Of a stretch of 64,000 bases of DNA, positions 42,799-56,602 are shown piece by piece; positions within the stretch are counted from its first letter, which is position 1; each line of letters begins with the position of its first letter. A program made the translations under genes and the position numbers. Source of the stretch: Artemia franciscana. Lineage: Eukaryota; Arthropoda; Branchiopoda; Anostraca; Artemiidae. The stretch is taken from NCBI RefSeq assembly GCF_032884065.1, contig NC_088872.1, positions 35,064,917 through 35,128,916 of the forward strand, written 5' to 3'. A model generated the notes under the pieces. The model did not search any database. It worked only from the letters and a program-made list of their open reading frames with translations, and was not told the origin of the DNA.

Positions 42799-43215
42799 TA
42801 CATCAGCTGACACCAGCCAGACACCAAACTATCGCTAAAACTCCAAAAGATTTTGTGAAAGCTTGTGCTGATCAGATATTGTTTTCTAATCTACCAAAAT
42901 TACTAGGTCACTAGGTGTCGCAGTGAACCGATTTCCAAGTCTCATGCCAAAACTCACAGATATTGACTCCCATTGGCGCAAGCTGCCATATGCTTTTAGT
43001 GACTCCGAAAGATAGATATGAGCAAAATTGCTACGGACTTGATGTGGAGAAAAATACGCAAAATGAGAAACTTTACCGACGAAAGAGTTTTTCCAGATCT
43101 AGCAGAACTTGCCGAGAGGGTGTTCTCCCTATCGCATTCGAACGCAGACTCAGAAAGAATTTTTCTTGGAAAACAAATGGTGTCATTTGTTTTATGATTC
43201 ATTCAAGTCTGTAAT
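42799..43215 (+). pseudogene. hAT transposase C-terminal fragment
   Basis: One frame reads FTDERVFPDLAELAERVFS, directly followed by LSHSNADSERIFLGKQM. This is the pattern of the hAT dimerisation domain (FP-L-LA--VLS-PHSNA--ERVFS). Upstream in another frame is LPYAFSDSER. Several frame changes and stops occur, and the rest of the transposase is missing or lies in the gap. No terminal repeats were seen. Confidence 0.6.
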
Positions 43216-44530
43216 ACTTAAAATCTGAAATCCCTTACCTCTGCACTTACGACTAAGAAATACTAGAGCCTTTAAGCCCTTGGATGACTCCCGTTTTACT
43301 CAAGAGCCGGAAAAAAAAATTATCTTAATCACATCAACTTTTAGGATTGTCTCATCCCTACAAGATGCTTTGTCATCAGGCACAGATGATATTCCTACTA
43401 GGGTTCTCGACTTCATTTTACAAGCAATTGTCACACCTTTAACAGAATTTGTTTAAGCTTCTTTCGATCGGTATTTTCCCATCAATCTCTTAAAAGTACC
43501 AGAGCAGTATTTCTATTAAATGTGGCTCAAGGAGTGATCCTTGAAATTACAGACCTATATTTTTCTTGTCAGTGTTCAGCAAGACTTTTGAAAAGACCCT
43601 GTTTCCTAAACTTAAAAGCACCCTTGATGCAAAACAGTTTCGTAATGACTTTCAATTTTGGTTTCATACCAACCCGACTTAGAATGCATGTACTTTTCTC
43701 CTTAGTTTCATTAGGTCAGCCTTAGACTCTGGTTTCATAATTGCTGTATCTCTTATTGGACGTTAAGAAGAATTACGACGCCATAAAACATGTCATTCTT
43801 CTAGTAAAACTTGGCCAAAAAGGAGTACATGAAATCGTTCACCCTTGGCTCCATTCCTATCTGTCGAATAGGAAGATTTTTATTGGCAAGAACCCTCTAA
43901 ATGTCTTTAAGGTTGAAAATGGAGTCTCCCAAGGATGTATCCTGGGTATAACACTTTTCTTTATTTATATCAGTGATCTTTTTGATAAACTAAAGATGTT
44001 TTTTCTCAATGTCTTATTACCGTTTGTGTAACCCTAACCGTATTGATGAAACCAGGTTCCAGTCCAACTCTGATGGCCTTTGCTGATGACGATACGCTTG
44101 TTACGGTGAGATTTGACCAAGTTTGACTGAATAAAAATCTTCTTATTCTATTTGAGAGAGGTCTTTCATGGTTTAATGAAAACAATTTGGCTCTTAACGT
44201 TCCCAAGTCTAAGTTTTTGTTTTCTTCCAAAATTTCTTAAGTATTTCTGAGTATTCCTTTGATACATACGCCATGTTGTACTCTCCTTAGATCTCGAAGT
44301 GGCTATAATCAATTCCTTGCAATCCTTCTTGATGGGAATCTGTCTTATAAATTCTTCATTAATGCTTGAAAGGTTAAGATTATCAGGAATCTTGGCATCT
44401 TAGATAAGAAAAAACATAAATTCCCTGGATCTATCTTACGTCTTATTTTATTTACATTGATTCAATCAGATATTTATTATTATCCTATTGCTTGGATATT
44501 TACTTTGAAGTCAAATTTATGTAATTTAGC
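43216..44530 (+). mobile_element. LINE-B reverse transcriptase fragment, plus strand
   Basis: Blocks in order: SLQDALSSGTDDIPTRVLDF (43355-43415), VFSKTFEKTLF-like remains (43580), LLDVKKNYDAIKHVILLVKL (43741), YLSNRKIFIGKNPL, VENGVSQGCILGITLFFIYI, ISDLFDKL, then FADDDTLVTVRFDQV (about 44080-44125), which keeps the FADD catalytic word. The C-terminal part runs to about 44520. Stops and frame changes make it dead. Family as 35990-37930; the YLSNRK and FIYI-SDL words suggest the Jockey/CR1 group. Confidence 0.75.
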
Positions 44531-44539
44531 GTCACTTCA

Positions 44540-45460
44540 AGAGATAGCCAGATTTGTTCTAGCTCCCTTTGTCAAAACAAATTCATCCCTCCGTCAAAAC
44601 AATCTATCTCCTCCATCAAAACAAAGTTGTCCCTCCATAAAAAAAATAATCCTACCATCTAAACAAACTCATCCCTCCACCCGTCATTCTTTGAACAAAA
44701 TAATCTCATCCCTTGTTCACTCTTCCCTCTATCAAAACAAACCAGATACTTTATCAAAACATTCACATTTCTCCACCATTAATCCCTCTATCAAACTCAG
44801 CCCTCTTTCCTTTTTCCACACAAACCCATTCGTCCATCGAAACAAACTCATTCCTCCATATTTCATCCCTCCATCAAGAAAAATTTATCCTTCAATGTGC
44901 AATACCTACATCCATCGTCCCTCCATCGAAAAATGAATCCCTCCATTCCTCATCCTTACATCAAATAGAGGTATTGCTTTTTTATGGAGGGATGGCACAG
45001 GGATGAATTGGTTTGTTCTTATTTGAATCAATCTTATTTATTAGATGGGGAATTGAAGGGTGACCAGTGAATTTATTTTGACGGAAGGATGAGGAATTAA
45101 TGGATTAGATTATTTTGATGGAGGGATTACAAATGGAAATATAAGTTCGTTTTCATGGAGGGATTACAGATTAAAGAACGACGTATTAGTTCAATTTGAT
45201 CGAGGGATTACGGAAGAAGGGACGAGTTAGTTATGATGGAGGGATGGGAGTTGAGTTTCTTTTGAAGAATTGATGACAGATGAGTTTGTTTTGATAGGGA
45301 AATGGAGGGACGAGTCTATATTGACGGAGGGATGACAGATAAAGCTAGGAGTTTGTTTTGGTTGAGGGATGGAAGGATTGGGATTAGTTTGTTTTGATAG
45401 AAGAAGTAGGGATGAAGATTAATTAGTTTTGAGTGAGGGATAGAGCTACTTTTCTATTGG
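44540..45460. repeat. Foldback repeat of TCCCTCC units, second copy
   Basis: An opposite-orientation copy of 16370-17270: the CCCTCC/TCAAAACAA half is at 44550-44960 and the GGAGGGATGA half at 44975-45430. In both places it directly follows the LINE-B 3' end. Confidence 0.75.
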
Positions 45461-46735
<1,275 letters not shown>

Positions 46736-46879
46736 TATGTAGATGTCCCGGTCGTCCTTTGTGTCCCGATGTCCCGGTCTGTAATTTCGTCAGTCGACAA
46801 ACATGACGTCAGTCGACACACTAACATGACGTCACTCGACAGACACACAGACAAACAACTTATTCATATATATATATAG

Positions 46880-46885
<6 letters not shown>
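46736..46885 (-). mobile_element. Helitron 5' end fragment
   Basis: Ends (minus 5') at CAACTTATTCATATATATATA, with two TGACGTCA-type words and TCCCGGT repeats. It joins the preceding Helitron head to tail. Confidence 0.65.

Positions 46886-46943
<58 letters not shown>
46864..46943. repeat. (TA)n microsatellite
   Basis: TA with a few AGATA or CATA interruptions between two Helitron pieces. Confidence 0.9.
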
Positions 46944-48018
46944 CTAGCTGTTGGGGTGGCGCTTCGCGCCACCCCAACACCTAGTTGGTGGGGGCGCTTC
47001 GCGCCCCCCCCAAGCCCCCCCGCGCGCGTAAGTCGTTACGCGCCATAATAGTTACGCGCCATTGTAGTTGTGTCCCTATGTCCCACCTGTGAATATAGAT
47101 AGATATATATATATGGTTTTAACTACGTAAAACTTGCGAATATACAACATTCTTTGCTGTCCCATTGTCTTTGCATATAAATAGATTGTCAGGTTTACCG
47201 ACTCTTGAACATGCAACATATAATGGTCCATGGGAAAACAATCTGTATTCAGATCTATACCTCATGATTCTAATGATTGCCCTTGAGCTTTGTTGATGGT
47301 GATTGCTAATCGACCATTCCCTGTCCCGGTGTCCCGGTCGTCATTTATATCCCCCTGTTTCCCCCGGTGTCCCCGTTGTAGTTGTGTCCCTGTGTCCCGG
47401 TCGTCATTTATATTCCCTGTGTCCCGGGTCCCGGTCGTCATTTGTATCCCGGTGTCCCGGTCTGTATATACATTCGTTTTTTAGTTTTGTTTTTCTCCTT
47501 TATTTTTTTCCTTTTTTTTTCTTTTTTAGTTTATTTAGATTTTTAGATTTTTTAGTTTTGTCCTGGTCGTCATTTATACTCCCTGTGTCCCGGTGCTTTG
47601 TTGATTGCTAATCGAACATTCCTTTTGTCCTGGTCGCTTTCTCTTTGAGTGTCGTCATTTATTTTTTTCTTTTTTAGTTCTTTTAGTTTTTACCTTTTTT
47701 AGTTTTTTTTTAGTTTTTAGTTTTTTTACTTTTTTACCTTTTTTTAGTTTTTTTAGTTTTTTTAGTTTTTTAGCTTTTTTATTTTTTTTATTAGTTTTTA
47801 GTTTTTTTGTAGTTTTTGCCTTTTTTTTATTTTTTTTAGTTTTTTAGCTTTTTTATTAGTTTTTAGTTTTTTTTGTAGTTTTTGCCTTTTTTTAGTTTTT
47901 TTAGTTTTTTAGCTTTTTTATTTTTTTTATTAGTTTTTAGTTTTTTTTGTAGTTTTTGCCTTTTTTTTCTCTTTGAGTGTCGTCATTTATTAGTTTTTTC
48001 CTTTTTTTTTTAGTTTTG
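46944..48018 (-). mobile_element. Non-autonomous Helitron, 5'-truncated
   Basis: CTAG at 46944-46947, the GC hairpin, only a short internal TA run (47098-47115), the helicase 3' fossil (47116-47325), TCCCGGTCGTCATTTAT repeats, and then 550 bases of TTTTTAG tracts that stop abruptly at the GY-unit flank. Confidence 0.75.
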
Positions 48019-48400
48019 CGGCACCATAAGAATAGTTAAAAATAATCTATCTTCTGCCCATTTTCACTCTTCCTGAAAAGTCAAGGACGTTATAGGTAGA
48101 TATATTTACCTATTTTTCAAAAAAACAAACAAAAAAAAAAGCTGCTAAACTCATCACTAGCGTAAATATTTTAACTATAGGCTTAATTATCTTCAAGATG
48201 GAACATGCGTCTTGTTCCACGACTAGGCATAAATTAAAATAATCTTTTAAACAAAATTCTCTGAAATGGTATGTACAAAATAGTACTTTTGCCTTTGAAG
48301 GGCTCTCAATTTGGAAAATGTTTACAATGAATATCTGTTCCTTCTAAATGAAAAGGTGATTATTTGGACAAAAATGACACTCTTTCCTTTAGCTGTAGCT
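48019..48400 (+). repeat. GY-unit downstream flank, copy F
   Basis: 48040-48180 matches 1984-2110 reversed, and 48200-48330 matches 10800-10980 after copy C. The gene itself is absent; a Helitron lies where it should be. Confidence 0.65.
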
Positions 48401-48718
48401 ATACCAAAATTTTGATAAGTAGTGTTTCAACCATACACAACCGACTGTATTTGCACAACTGCTTACAGTGCACGAATATTTCTTACCAAACGTAACTACC
48501 CCCTCTTAAAGCTAAAATATGTTGGATTGTTCAGGCAGGATTGCTGCCCAAGTCCACATTCAGAAGATTCAGCTTTGACTTATTTTCCCTCAAAATATGA
48601 AAGGTTGAATGTGAAATGAATGATTTTTTTTAACAAAATGATTTTTAAGATATCGAATGCTCTTAAGAGGAAAAAATTCACTTAATAACAAATAATTGGA
48701 TTTTGAATTTCCCAATGA
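48401..48718. other. No gene recognised
   Basis: The frame 48422-48619 has no recognisable features. Confidence 0.5.
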
Positions 48719-49160
48719 CTAATCCTTAATGTACTCCTTCTCTTCCTCCTGTTTGCAAAACTTCAGCTTCGCCAAATATTGTTCAATGATTAACGAATTG
48801 GCTAAGCCTTGTAATTTTAAGACACAAATATAGTGTTTATCCACTAGCTGAAGAGGTAGTGCGCTGCAATATTTCGAGTCAATTAGGTATAACGAAAGAA
48901 AAGTTGACATCAGATGGTCTATATCAATTAGACCAGATATGGTCTAAAAAACTTGCATACTTTAGCTACATGCCACATGATCTAAACTGTTTCATAAAGT
49001 GGAGGACCTTTCGATCAAATATTATGTTAATGTTTAATTGTAAAAAGTAAAGGAATGTTGGATAGTAAATTTTTTTTCTTCATTTGTTTTTTACTTATTG
49101 GAACGATCAATGACTTCTGAAAAAGGATACAGCGAACAATGACAAAAATTCTTATGTGTA
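48719..49160. repeat. Copy of the palindrome-bearing region at 6690-7530
   Basis: 48719-48850 matches 6690-6830 in reverse, and 48940-49150 matches 7310-7530 forward, so the inner part of the copy C palindrome is missing here. It marks the start of another GY unit whose gene is not found downstream. Confidence 0.6.
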
Positions 49161-49359
49161 ACTGATAAATTCAGTCTGTGGTTTACTCCATCGATAAAAT
49201 CAAATCAATAAACCTGAAAGGGACTTTTTCTATAGACATTACTGTTACTTCGGGTACAAACCGACTCTGACATATCTGTGTAGTATATTCACTTCCGCAA
49301 AATTACTTCAGGTCTTTGAACCAAATAACTAGAAAAAAATTTCTGATTGAAGTAAAGAG
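49161..49359. other. No gene recognised
   Basis: AT-rich, nothing found. Confidence 0.5.
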
Positions 49360-49700
49360 CAAAGATGAAACTTGAGGTCGAGAAAAGGTCAAATGACTTG
49401 ACATTTTCTACCGGCGATGCTGATCTCTGTTCCATGGCCCTTCAGCCAGGAATAGCACTGGGGGGTTCGGAGCCCAGCCATAATGCTTTTTTTTCACACT
49501 TTTTTGTTTTAACTTCACCAGATTTCTCCAGGTACCCATTTACAAATGGGCCGGGCAATGACTGACCTTACAGATCAAACCACTGACTCCTTTTCCAGAC
49601 AAAACAACGAGTGACACCAGGACTCAAACCGTGGTCTCCACGGACAAAAGATTTTGTATATAGCGTGCTAATCTCTCGGGTAAGACTTGGCAGAAACTTA
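49360..49700 (-). mobile_element. tRNA-derived SINE
   Basis: The complement starts with a tRNA-Ser-like head (ACCCGAGAGATTAGCACG as A box region, GGTTTGAGTCC at 49620-49630 as B box). It continues into the body with GGGTACCTGGAGAAATCT and GGGCTCCGAACCCCCCAG, shared with the SINE at 11140-11380. The end near 49360 is not sharp. Confidence 0.6.
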
Positions 49701-51721
49701 AAAGAAAAATATTTATTGGTTTGAAGTTCGGGAAGAAGTATCTATAAAACTTGTTCAAATATTATGACTCGTAGTTTTCCCCTAAATTTTAGAATTTTGA
49801 AAAACTGACGTTTTACTGAATTGAATAAAAATGGTTTTATATATTAATTTATATCGTTATCAATATATACAAAATAACATCGAGAAACTTGGGGCTTATG
49901 GGACCTGTAGCCCACATAATTTCTTTTTTTTAGATTTAGGCATGATTTGAGAAATGGTCAGATATTAAATAAAACAAAACATTTTCTCAACTTAAAGTAG
50001 GGAGCAACAATAAAACTCTAAATAAACAAAAATCCGTATGTGAGGGGAGCTGCCCCCTCCTACATCCCACAATCTTTACATTAAGGTATCAATTTTCGTC
50101 CCGATTCTTAAAGAACTTCGGTTCAAAAACAAGAGCTGTTGAATTGGAATGAAGATCACTATAAACCACTAAAATTATTTAGCATAAAGAAGTTAAGAAT
50201 AGGAGGGGGAAATTTAGTAGTGCACTCATGACAGGACATTGTCGATAATTATTAGTCAACGCAATAATGTTGAAGCAAAGCTATTTTCTGCAGGTCAAAC
50301 AACTAAAGCATTTATGCTTACGTTATTTTTTATCATGCCAGTTCGTCTTGAAAATCCAGTTTAACTTGTTCGGAATTACTATGTTAAAATAATGATCCAG
50401 AAATTGCGCGGTACCTTGGCATCGTCTACCTAAAATTAGCAGATTGGTTTTGTACCGAAAGTCGTATTCTGCGGTAATTTAAACGAAAGAACACGTTCAA
50501 GAATAGACATTTTTCAAAGAAAAGAAAGAGTTATATTAAAGCAAAAAAAAAACAAAAAAAAACACACACACATGTAAGAAACATAGACCTAGTCGTATAA
50601 TAATTCAGACCTAAAACAAACAGAAACTACTACCAAAGAATAAACGAAAATGCTTTCGAATGAAAATGATTAAACGTCGCTGGCTGCAGTGTAAAAAAAG
50701 ATAACTTTCGAATGATGTTAATCTTTATATTAATTTAATTTTATCTTTTATTCTCTTATTATATTTCTTTTGACGACTTGAATCCCTTTAATGAAAAGAA
50801 TATTGTCTAGAAGTTTAGACTTGGTCTGATTCACGTAAACAAATGGATGCTCGTACTAATGCGTTAATTTTTTTTTCCTTCTTATATGACACATTGTGTG
50901 CCTCATCTTCATGCCTTCTTGTTGGCACCTTATATTTGGTATAAGTGTTTTGAAGTTAAATATTTTCTAAAATATTTCCCAAAAATCAATTTTAAGCGTC
51001 TCATTTCCAGTATAAGTTGGCCCAGCCACTTCCATATCCTCCATCATTATAGAGGTCGCGTTTTGGGATAGGATATCCCTAATATATCCAATATCTCCTC
51101 CTATGAGAACATTTACCACAAGAATAGATACTTAGCCTACCTTTATTGTTTTTCTCTGGACCGTACCGTCCATCTTTGAAATTTCAATTCTAACCCAAGC
51201 TGACCACATTGGGTGCTGACATCTATAAATTCATATTTTCGTGACTGTATTTGAATAGTTAACTACTTTCATGTTAATTTTTACGAAAGTATGATCATTA
51301 CAAGAGTCAATAGCTATTTATGCTAACCGTTATGTTTATGGTAAATGTTTTCTTTGTTGTATTGCAGTAATTTTTCTCGGGTTAATATATATCTCAATTA
51401 AGTTTTCTTAATTGAGATAAAAAAAATCCATCCGACATAAATTCTAAGTTCAGCTAAGACAAATTGTTTCAGTTCATATCAAAGTAATTCCTCAAATGGT
51501 CAAATATAATTTTGGTAATATCAATTCTTTTTCCTATTCTTGTTAAAAACTATCAACATTCCAATTACTGGTCGGCATTTAGTAGGATTTTTAGTTGTGT
51601 TTTTATTCCTAATGCCTTGTCTTTTAGACGAAGCCCAGAAAATTTTCCTAATATAATTGTTGTATATTATCGGTTTAAACAAACTCCAAACAAAAATTAG
51701 TTTAAAATGTTCTGTTATCTA
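49701..51721. other. Largely unrecognised, with a decayed Helentron-like 5' piece at 49985-50195
   Basis: 49985-50195 follows the 5' part of the family (AAAGTAGGGAGCAACAATAAA, then CCCGATTCTTAAAGAA and TTTAGCATAAAGA), strongly diverged. The remainder holds only short frames, with no domain, intron pattern or RNA gene that I can see. Confidence 0.5.
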
Positions 51722-51978
51722 AAATTTTCTTATATGGTACTTTTTATAGACTAACAACTTAGCTCAAATCTTTGGAAAACACGAGTTGGTCTTACTACCA
51801 GTGTTTAGATAGTGTATTTTTTCTTACTACCACCAATATTTGCAATCTAAGGTCATCACTGGCCTCTGCAAGAGTATAGTAACGCGTTCAAGTGGTCACA
51901 TGGGTTCTACAAGTTCTTTCCGCACTAATATAACCAGTGAGGGTACGATAAGTGTACTACTTGTAGGGGTACAAGTGC
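51722..51978 (+). repeat. Dispersed repeat, partner of 34741-34985
   Basis: See partner. Confidence 0.75.
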
Positions 51979-52929
51979 CAAACTGTTTTTCCCGAGGTGC
52001 TACAACCTGTTTTATCACTAATAAATATATCCTTGGAGGGGAAGGGTCCTAGTTATTTACTATAATGACGATATTTCTAAATAATCTTTTCCTAACCCCA
52101 CCAAGATTTTGGAAAAACAATCTATTACGGTCATATTTTATAATTCCCTTTCATTACCATTGTCAATTCCAAATATCAACTCAGAATTCTACACACGAAC
52201 TCTGAACACGAATTAACTTAAGAATGTGTTTATAAATAAAAAGTAAGGTTGCCTCTAACTTGGCTGAGTTTTGACGTGGCAAATCAAATGTATGGGAATT
52301 CAAAATCAAACTTACTTTACGCAAAAATTATATTTCAATGGTGAGAGTTAGCTAGATAAAAATACAATTTTAAGGCTAGCCTTCGAAAGCTTTTAACTTT
52401 AAAATTGTAAATATATTGAAGGTCAATCTCTGTTAAAATGAAAGGGAAATTTATCTGATAAAAATGGGCACGGGCCTCAACATCCCTTAAATTTCAATTT
52501 AAAGTGGTCTAGTAGTAACAGCTGCTAGAACTGTCTCAGGCAGGATAGGACGCTGGTACATAGAAGGGCCAAAGAATGGAAATTCATCTATCAAAAATGA
52601 CGGGACGTTCGCAGTGCCTAAGACTTCTCAGAATGTGTTATGGCATCATACTACTATTATATGCCTCTATAAAACCAAGTGATGAAATTAGTATAGCAAT
52701 TGTCGATTCTACTTTATCTAAATCACTCCATTCAATTTATATCATTTTCTATCTATTTTACCTCATTTTCACACCAAATATTGAACATTTTGAACATTTT
52801 CCATCCCTAAATTAAAAATAAAAACAGGTCCGGAAATCAAATTTGGTTTCATTTTTATACTTTTCACAGAGGCCCCACCTAGATAACCCATTCAGTTCAC
52901 TCCCTTTTCAATTGAATTGCTACCATTTT
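51979..52929. other. No gene recognised
   Basis: The frame 52576-52815 (79 codons) is hydrophobic in its second half but has no family likeness. Otherwise AT-rich. Confidence 0.5.
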
Positions 52930-54680
52930 TGATAAAAATTAAATAAAAAAAACTAGTTTTTTTAACTGAAAGTAAGGAGCGACATTAAAACTTAAAACGA
53001 ACAGAAATTACTCCGTATATGAAATGGGTTGTCCCCTCCGCAGTCCCTCGCTCTTTACGCTAAAGTTTGACTCTTTGCCACAATTCTACTTTTTAAAACA
53101 ATTAAAAACTTTAGCTTAAAGAGCGTGGGACTGCGGAGGGGACAACCCATTTCATATACGGAGTAATTTCTGTTCGTTTTAAGTTTTAATGTCGCTCCTT
53201 ACTTTCAGTTAAAAAAAATAGTTTTTTTTATTTAATTTCTGAACGTTTTTGAATTAATGCATGTTTGATTTTTGCTCTCCGCACATAAATTATTGAAATG
53301 AAATTAGTATATTAATTTTTTTTTTGGCCAAATGGCTTTCTCTTAGTTTTGATCAGAAGATTTTGAGAAATAAGGGGTGGGGAAGGAGGCCTAGCTGCCC
53401 TCCAATTTTTCGGTTACTTAAAAAGGCTACTAGAACTTTTAATATTCAACGAACGTTTTTATTAGTAAAAAATATACGTAACTTAAGAATTAACTTACGT
53501 AACAAACTTTTATATTCTTATATTTTTATTATGTGTACGAGGGGGTTTGTACCCTCGTTAATACCTCGCTCTTTACACTAAATCGTAAGTTTTGTCCCAA
53601 TTCTTTAAGAATGACCCCTGAATCAAAAAGGCCGTAGAATAAATAGTTGAAATCACTAAAAATATTTTAGCATCAAGAGCGAGGTATCTATCTCCTCCTA
53701 AATACCTCGCTCTTTATGCTAAAGTATTTTTAGAACCCCTCATATGCGTAATAATCTCTGTTCGTTTTAAATTTCAATGCTATTCCTTACTTTCGTTTGA
53801 AAAAACGTTTTCTTGTTTATTTTTTTATTGTTTTTTTTTTTATAGTAATGCTAGAAAATCCTGCGCCCTTTTCATTGAATTTTTCTTCCCCCGTGACATA
53901 TTCCTCAAAGGAAAGATCCTCCCACAAAGCCCTCTCCCATCAACCCCACCCCCAAACCAAAAAAATCCCCATGAAAACGTCTGTACACTTCCCAATAACC
54001 ATTACTATATGTAAACACTGGTCAAAGTTTGTAACTTGCAGCCCCTCCCTCAGGGATTGTGGGGGAGTAAGTCATTCCCAAAGACATAGTTATTATGGTT
54101 TTCGACTATGCTGAACAAAATGGCTATCTTAAAATTTTAATCTGTTGACTTTTGGAAAAAAATGAGCATGGGAGGGGGCCTATTTGCCCTCCAATTTTTT
54201 GGTCACTTAAAAAGGGCACTAGAACTTTTCATTTCCGTTAGAATGAGCCCTCTCGCGACATCCTAGGACCACTTGGTCGATAAGATGACCCCTGGGAAAA
54301 AAAAATAAATAAAAAATAAACACGCACCCGTGATTTGTCTTCTGGCAAAAAATACAAAATTCCACATTTTTTAGATAGGAGCTTGAAATTTTTGCTATAG
54401 AGTTCTCTGATATACCGAATGCGATAGTGTGATTTTCGTTAAGATTCTATGACTTTTAGGGGATGTTTCCCCCTTTTTTCCAAAATAGGGCAAATTTTCT
54501 CAGGCTCGTAACTTTTGATGACAAAGACTAAATTAATTGAAACTTAATATTTAGAATCAGCGTAAAAATTCGAATCTTTTGATGTATCTTTTAGCATCAA
54601 AATTCCGTTTTTTAGAGTTTCGTTTACTACTGAGCCGGGTCGCCCCTTACTACAGTTCCTTACCACGAACTGTTTGAAAA
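52930..54680 (+). mobile_element. Helentron-like non-autonomous element, full length
   Basis: At the 5' end is AGTAAGGAGCGAC (52971-52983). Near the 3' end is its inverted copy with one change (54640-54652), followed directly by a hairpin (ACAGTTC, loop, GAACTGT; 54652-54673) and TTGA. Asymmetric short inverted repeats with a 3' hairpin are the known layout of Helentron-group rolling-circle transposons. Inside are a 270-bp perfect-looking palindrome (52953-53224), a smaller palindrome around TACCTCGCTCTTTA (53560-53720) and no coding frame. Confidence 0.75.
52953..53224. repeat. Long hairpin, arms about 120 bp, loop about 25 bp
   Basis: Left arm 52953-53077 and right arm 53103-53224 differ at only a few positions. 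A transcript would form a nearly complete duplex. Confidence 0.9.
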
Positions 54681-54984
54681 GAAAATAATTCGGTATTTCG
54701 GGGCTTCTGACATTATTACTCCTTTGCGGAAGTTAGGCTCAAAATTGAAAAAGGATTATATTTTTTCTCTGGGCCCCTTCCACCTCTTAGTTCGTTTATT
54801 TTCCCGTTAGTTTTCACCTGTTTTCGCTTTATAGTTGTGTTATCTCTTAGCAGTTCTTTCGTTAGTTGAGTTATGGTTGTGGTATATATGTTTTATCGCT
54901 CGTATAGTTGTGTTATTTTCAAATTATACTCCATAATAGAGAGGCTCCGAACACCCAGCATTGTATATTAAGCTCTTAATTTGA
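54681..54984. other. No gene recognised
   Basis: Spacer between two Helentron-like copies. It contains TTAGTTGAGTTATGGTTGTG-type sequence, and nothing more can be said. Confidence 0.5.
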
Positions 54985-55840
54985 CGTCTTTTTTCTAACG
55001 TGACCAGATTCGTCCTGCGCCCTTTTCATTGAATTTTTTTCCCCCATGGTATATTTCTCCAAGGAAAGATCCTCCCACATAGCCCCCTCCCTCAACCCTA
55101 CCCCCAAAACCAAAAAAATCCCCCTGAAAACGTCTGTACACTTTCCAATAACCATTATTATATGTAAACACTGGTTGAAGTTTGTAACTTGCAACCCCTC
55201 CCCCAGGGACTGTCGGGGAGTAAGTCATCCCCAAAAACATAGTTATTATGATTTTCGACTATGCTAAACAAAATGGCTATCTCAAAATTTTGATCCGTTG
55301 ACTTTGGGAAAAGAATGAGCGTGGGAGGGGGCCTAGATGCCCTCCAATTTTTTTGGTCGCTTAAAAAGGGCACTAGAACTTTTCATTTCCGTTAGAATGA
55401 GCCCTCTTGCGACATTCTAGGACCACTTGGTCGATACGATGACCCCTAGGAAAAAAAAAACAAAAAAAAAAAACAAACAAATAAACACGCACCCGTGATT
55501 TGTCTTCGGGCAAAAAATGCAAAATTCCACATTTTTGTAGATAGGAGCTTGAAACTTCTACAGTAGGGTTCTCTGATACGCTGAATCTGATGGTGTCATT
55601 TTTGTTAAGATCCTACGACTTTTAAGGGGTGTTTCCCCCTATTTTCCGAAATAAGGCAAATTTTCTCAGGCTCGTAACTTTTGATGGCTAAGACTAAACT
55701 TGATGAAACTTATATATTTAAAATCAGCATTAAAATGCGATTCTTTTGATGTAGCTATTGATATCAAAAAATAGAGTTTTGGTTACTATTGAGCCGGATC
55801 GCTCCTTACTACGGTTCGTTGCCACGAACTGTTTGATTAA
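54985..55840 (+). mobile_element. Helentron-like element, 5'-truncated
   Basis: Collinear with 53850-54680 at about 90 percent by eye. It ends with GAGCCGGATCGCTCCTTAC and a hairpin, then TTTGATTAA. The 5' palindrome is absent. Confidence 0.8.
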
Positions 55841-55861
55841 ATATCCATTTAATCTCACTTA

Positions 55862-56602
55862 TCTATATATATAAAAATAAGTTGTATGTGTGTTATGTCT
55901 GTCGAGTGACGTCATGTTTGTGTGTCGACTGACGTCATGTTTGTCGACTGACGTCATTATAAGGATTGAGCTGTAAGCGTCATGAAGTTGTTTGTTGACT
56001 GACGTCATGTTTGTCAACTGATGAAATTACAGACCGGGACACAGGGACACAAATGACGACCGGGACACAGGGAATATAAATGACGACCGGGAACCTCAAA
56101 GAGAAATTACAGACTGGGACACCGGGACACAAATCACGACCGGGACACAGGGAATATAAATGATGACCGGGACACAGTGACACATCTACAACGTGGACGC
56201 CGGGGGCACAGGGAAGATATATAAATGACGACGGGGAAACAGGGATTGTTCGAAGACAAATTACAGACCGGGAAACCGGGACACAAATGACGATCGGGAA
56301 ACCGGGATACAGGGAATATAAATGACGACCGGGACACTCAAAGAGAAATTACAAACTGGGACACCGGGAAACAAATGACGACCAGGACACAGGGAGTATA
56401 AATGACGACCGGGAAACAGGGACACATCATTAGAATAATGAGGTATAGATCTGAATACGGATTGTTTTTCCCATGGACAATTATATGTTGCATGTTCAAG
56501 AGTCAGTAAACTTGACAATCTATTTATATGCACAGACAATGGGACAGCGAAAAATGTTGTATATTCGCAAGTTTTAAGTAGTTAAAAACATACATACACA
56601 TA

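Noticed and set aside
56032-56420. Repeated frames with SLCPGRHLYS and VPVVIYIP words (also 47290-47611, 57649-58201, 59370-59811, 60867-61214)
   Set aside because: They are frames through the GACCGGGACAC minisatellite of Helitrons; several frames are open at once and none has a credible start or end.
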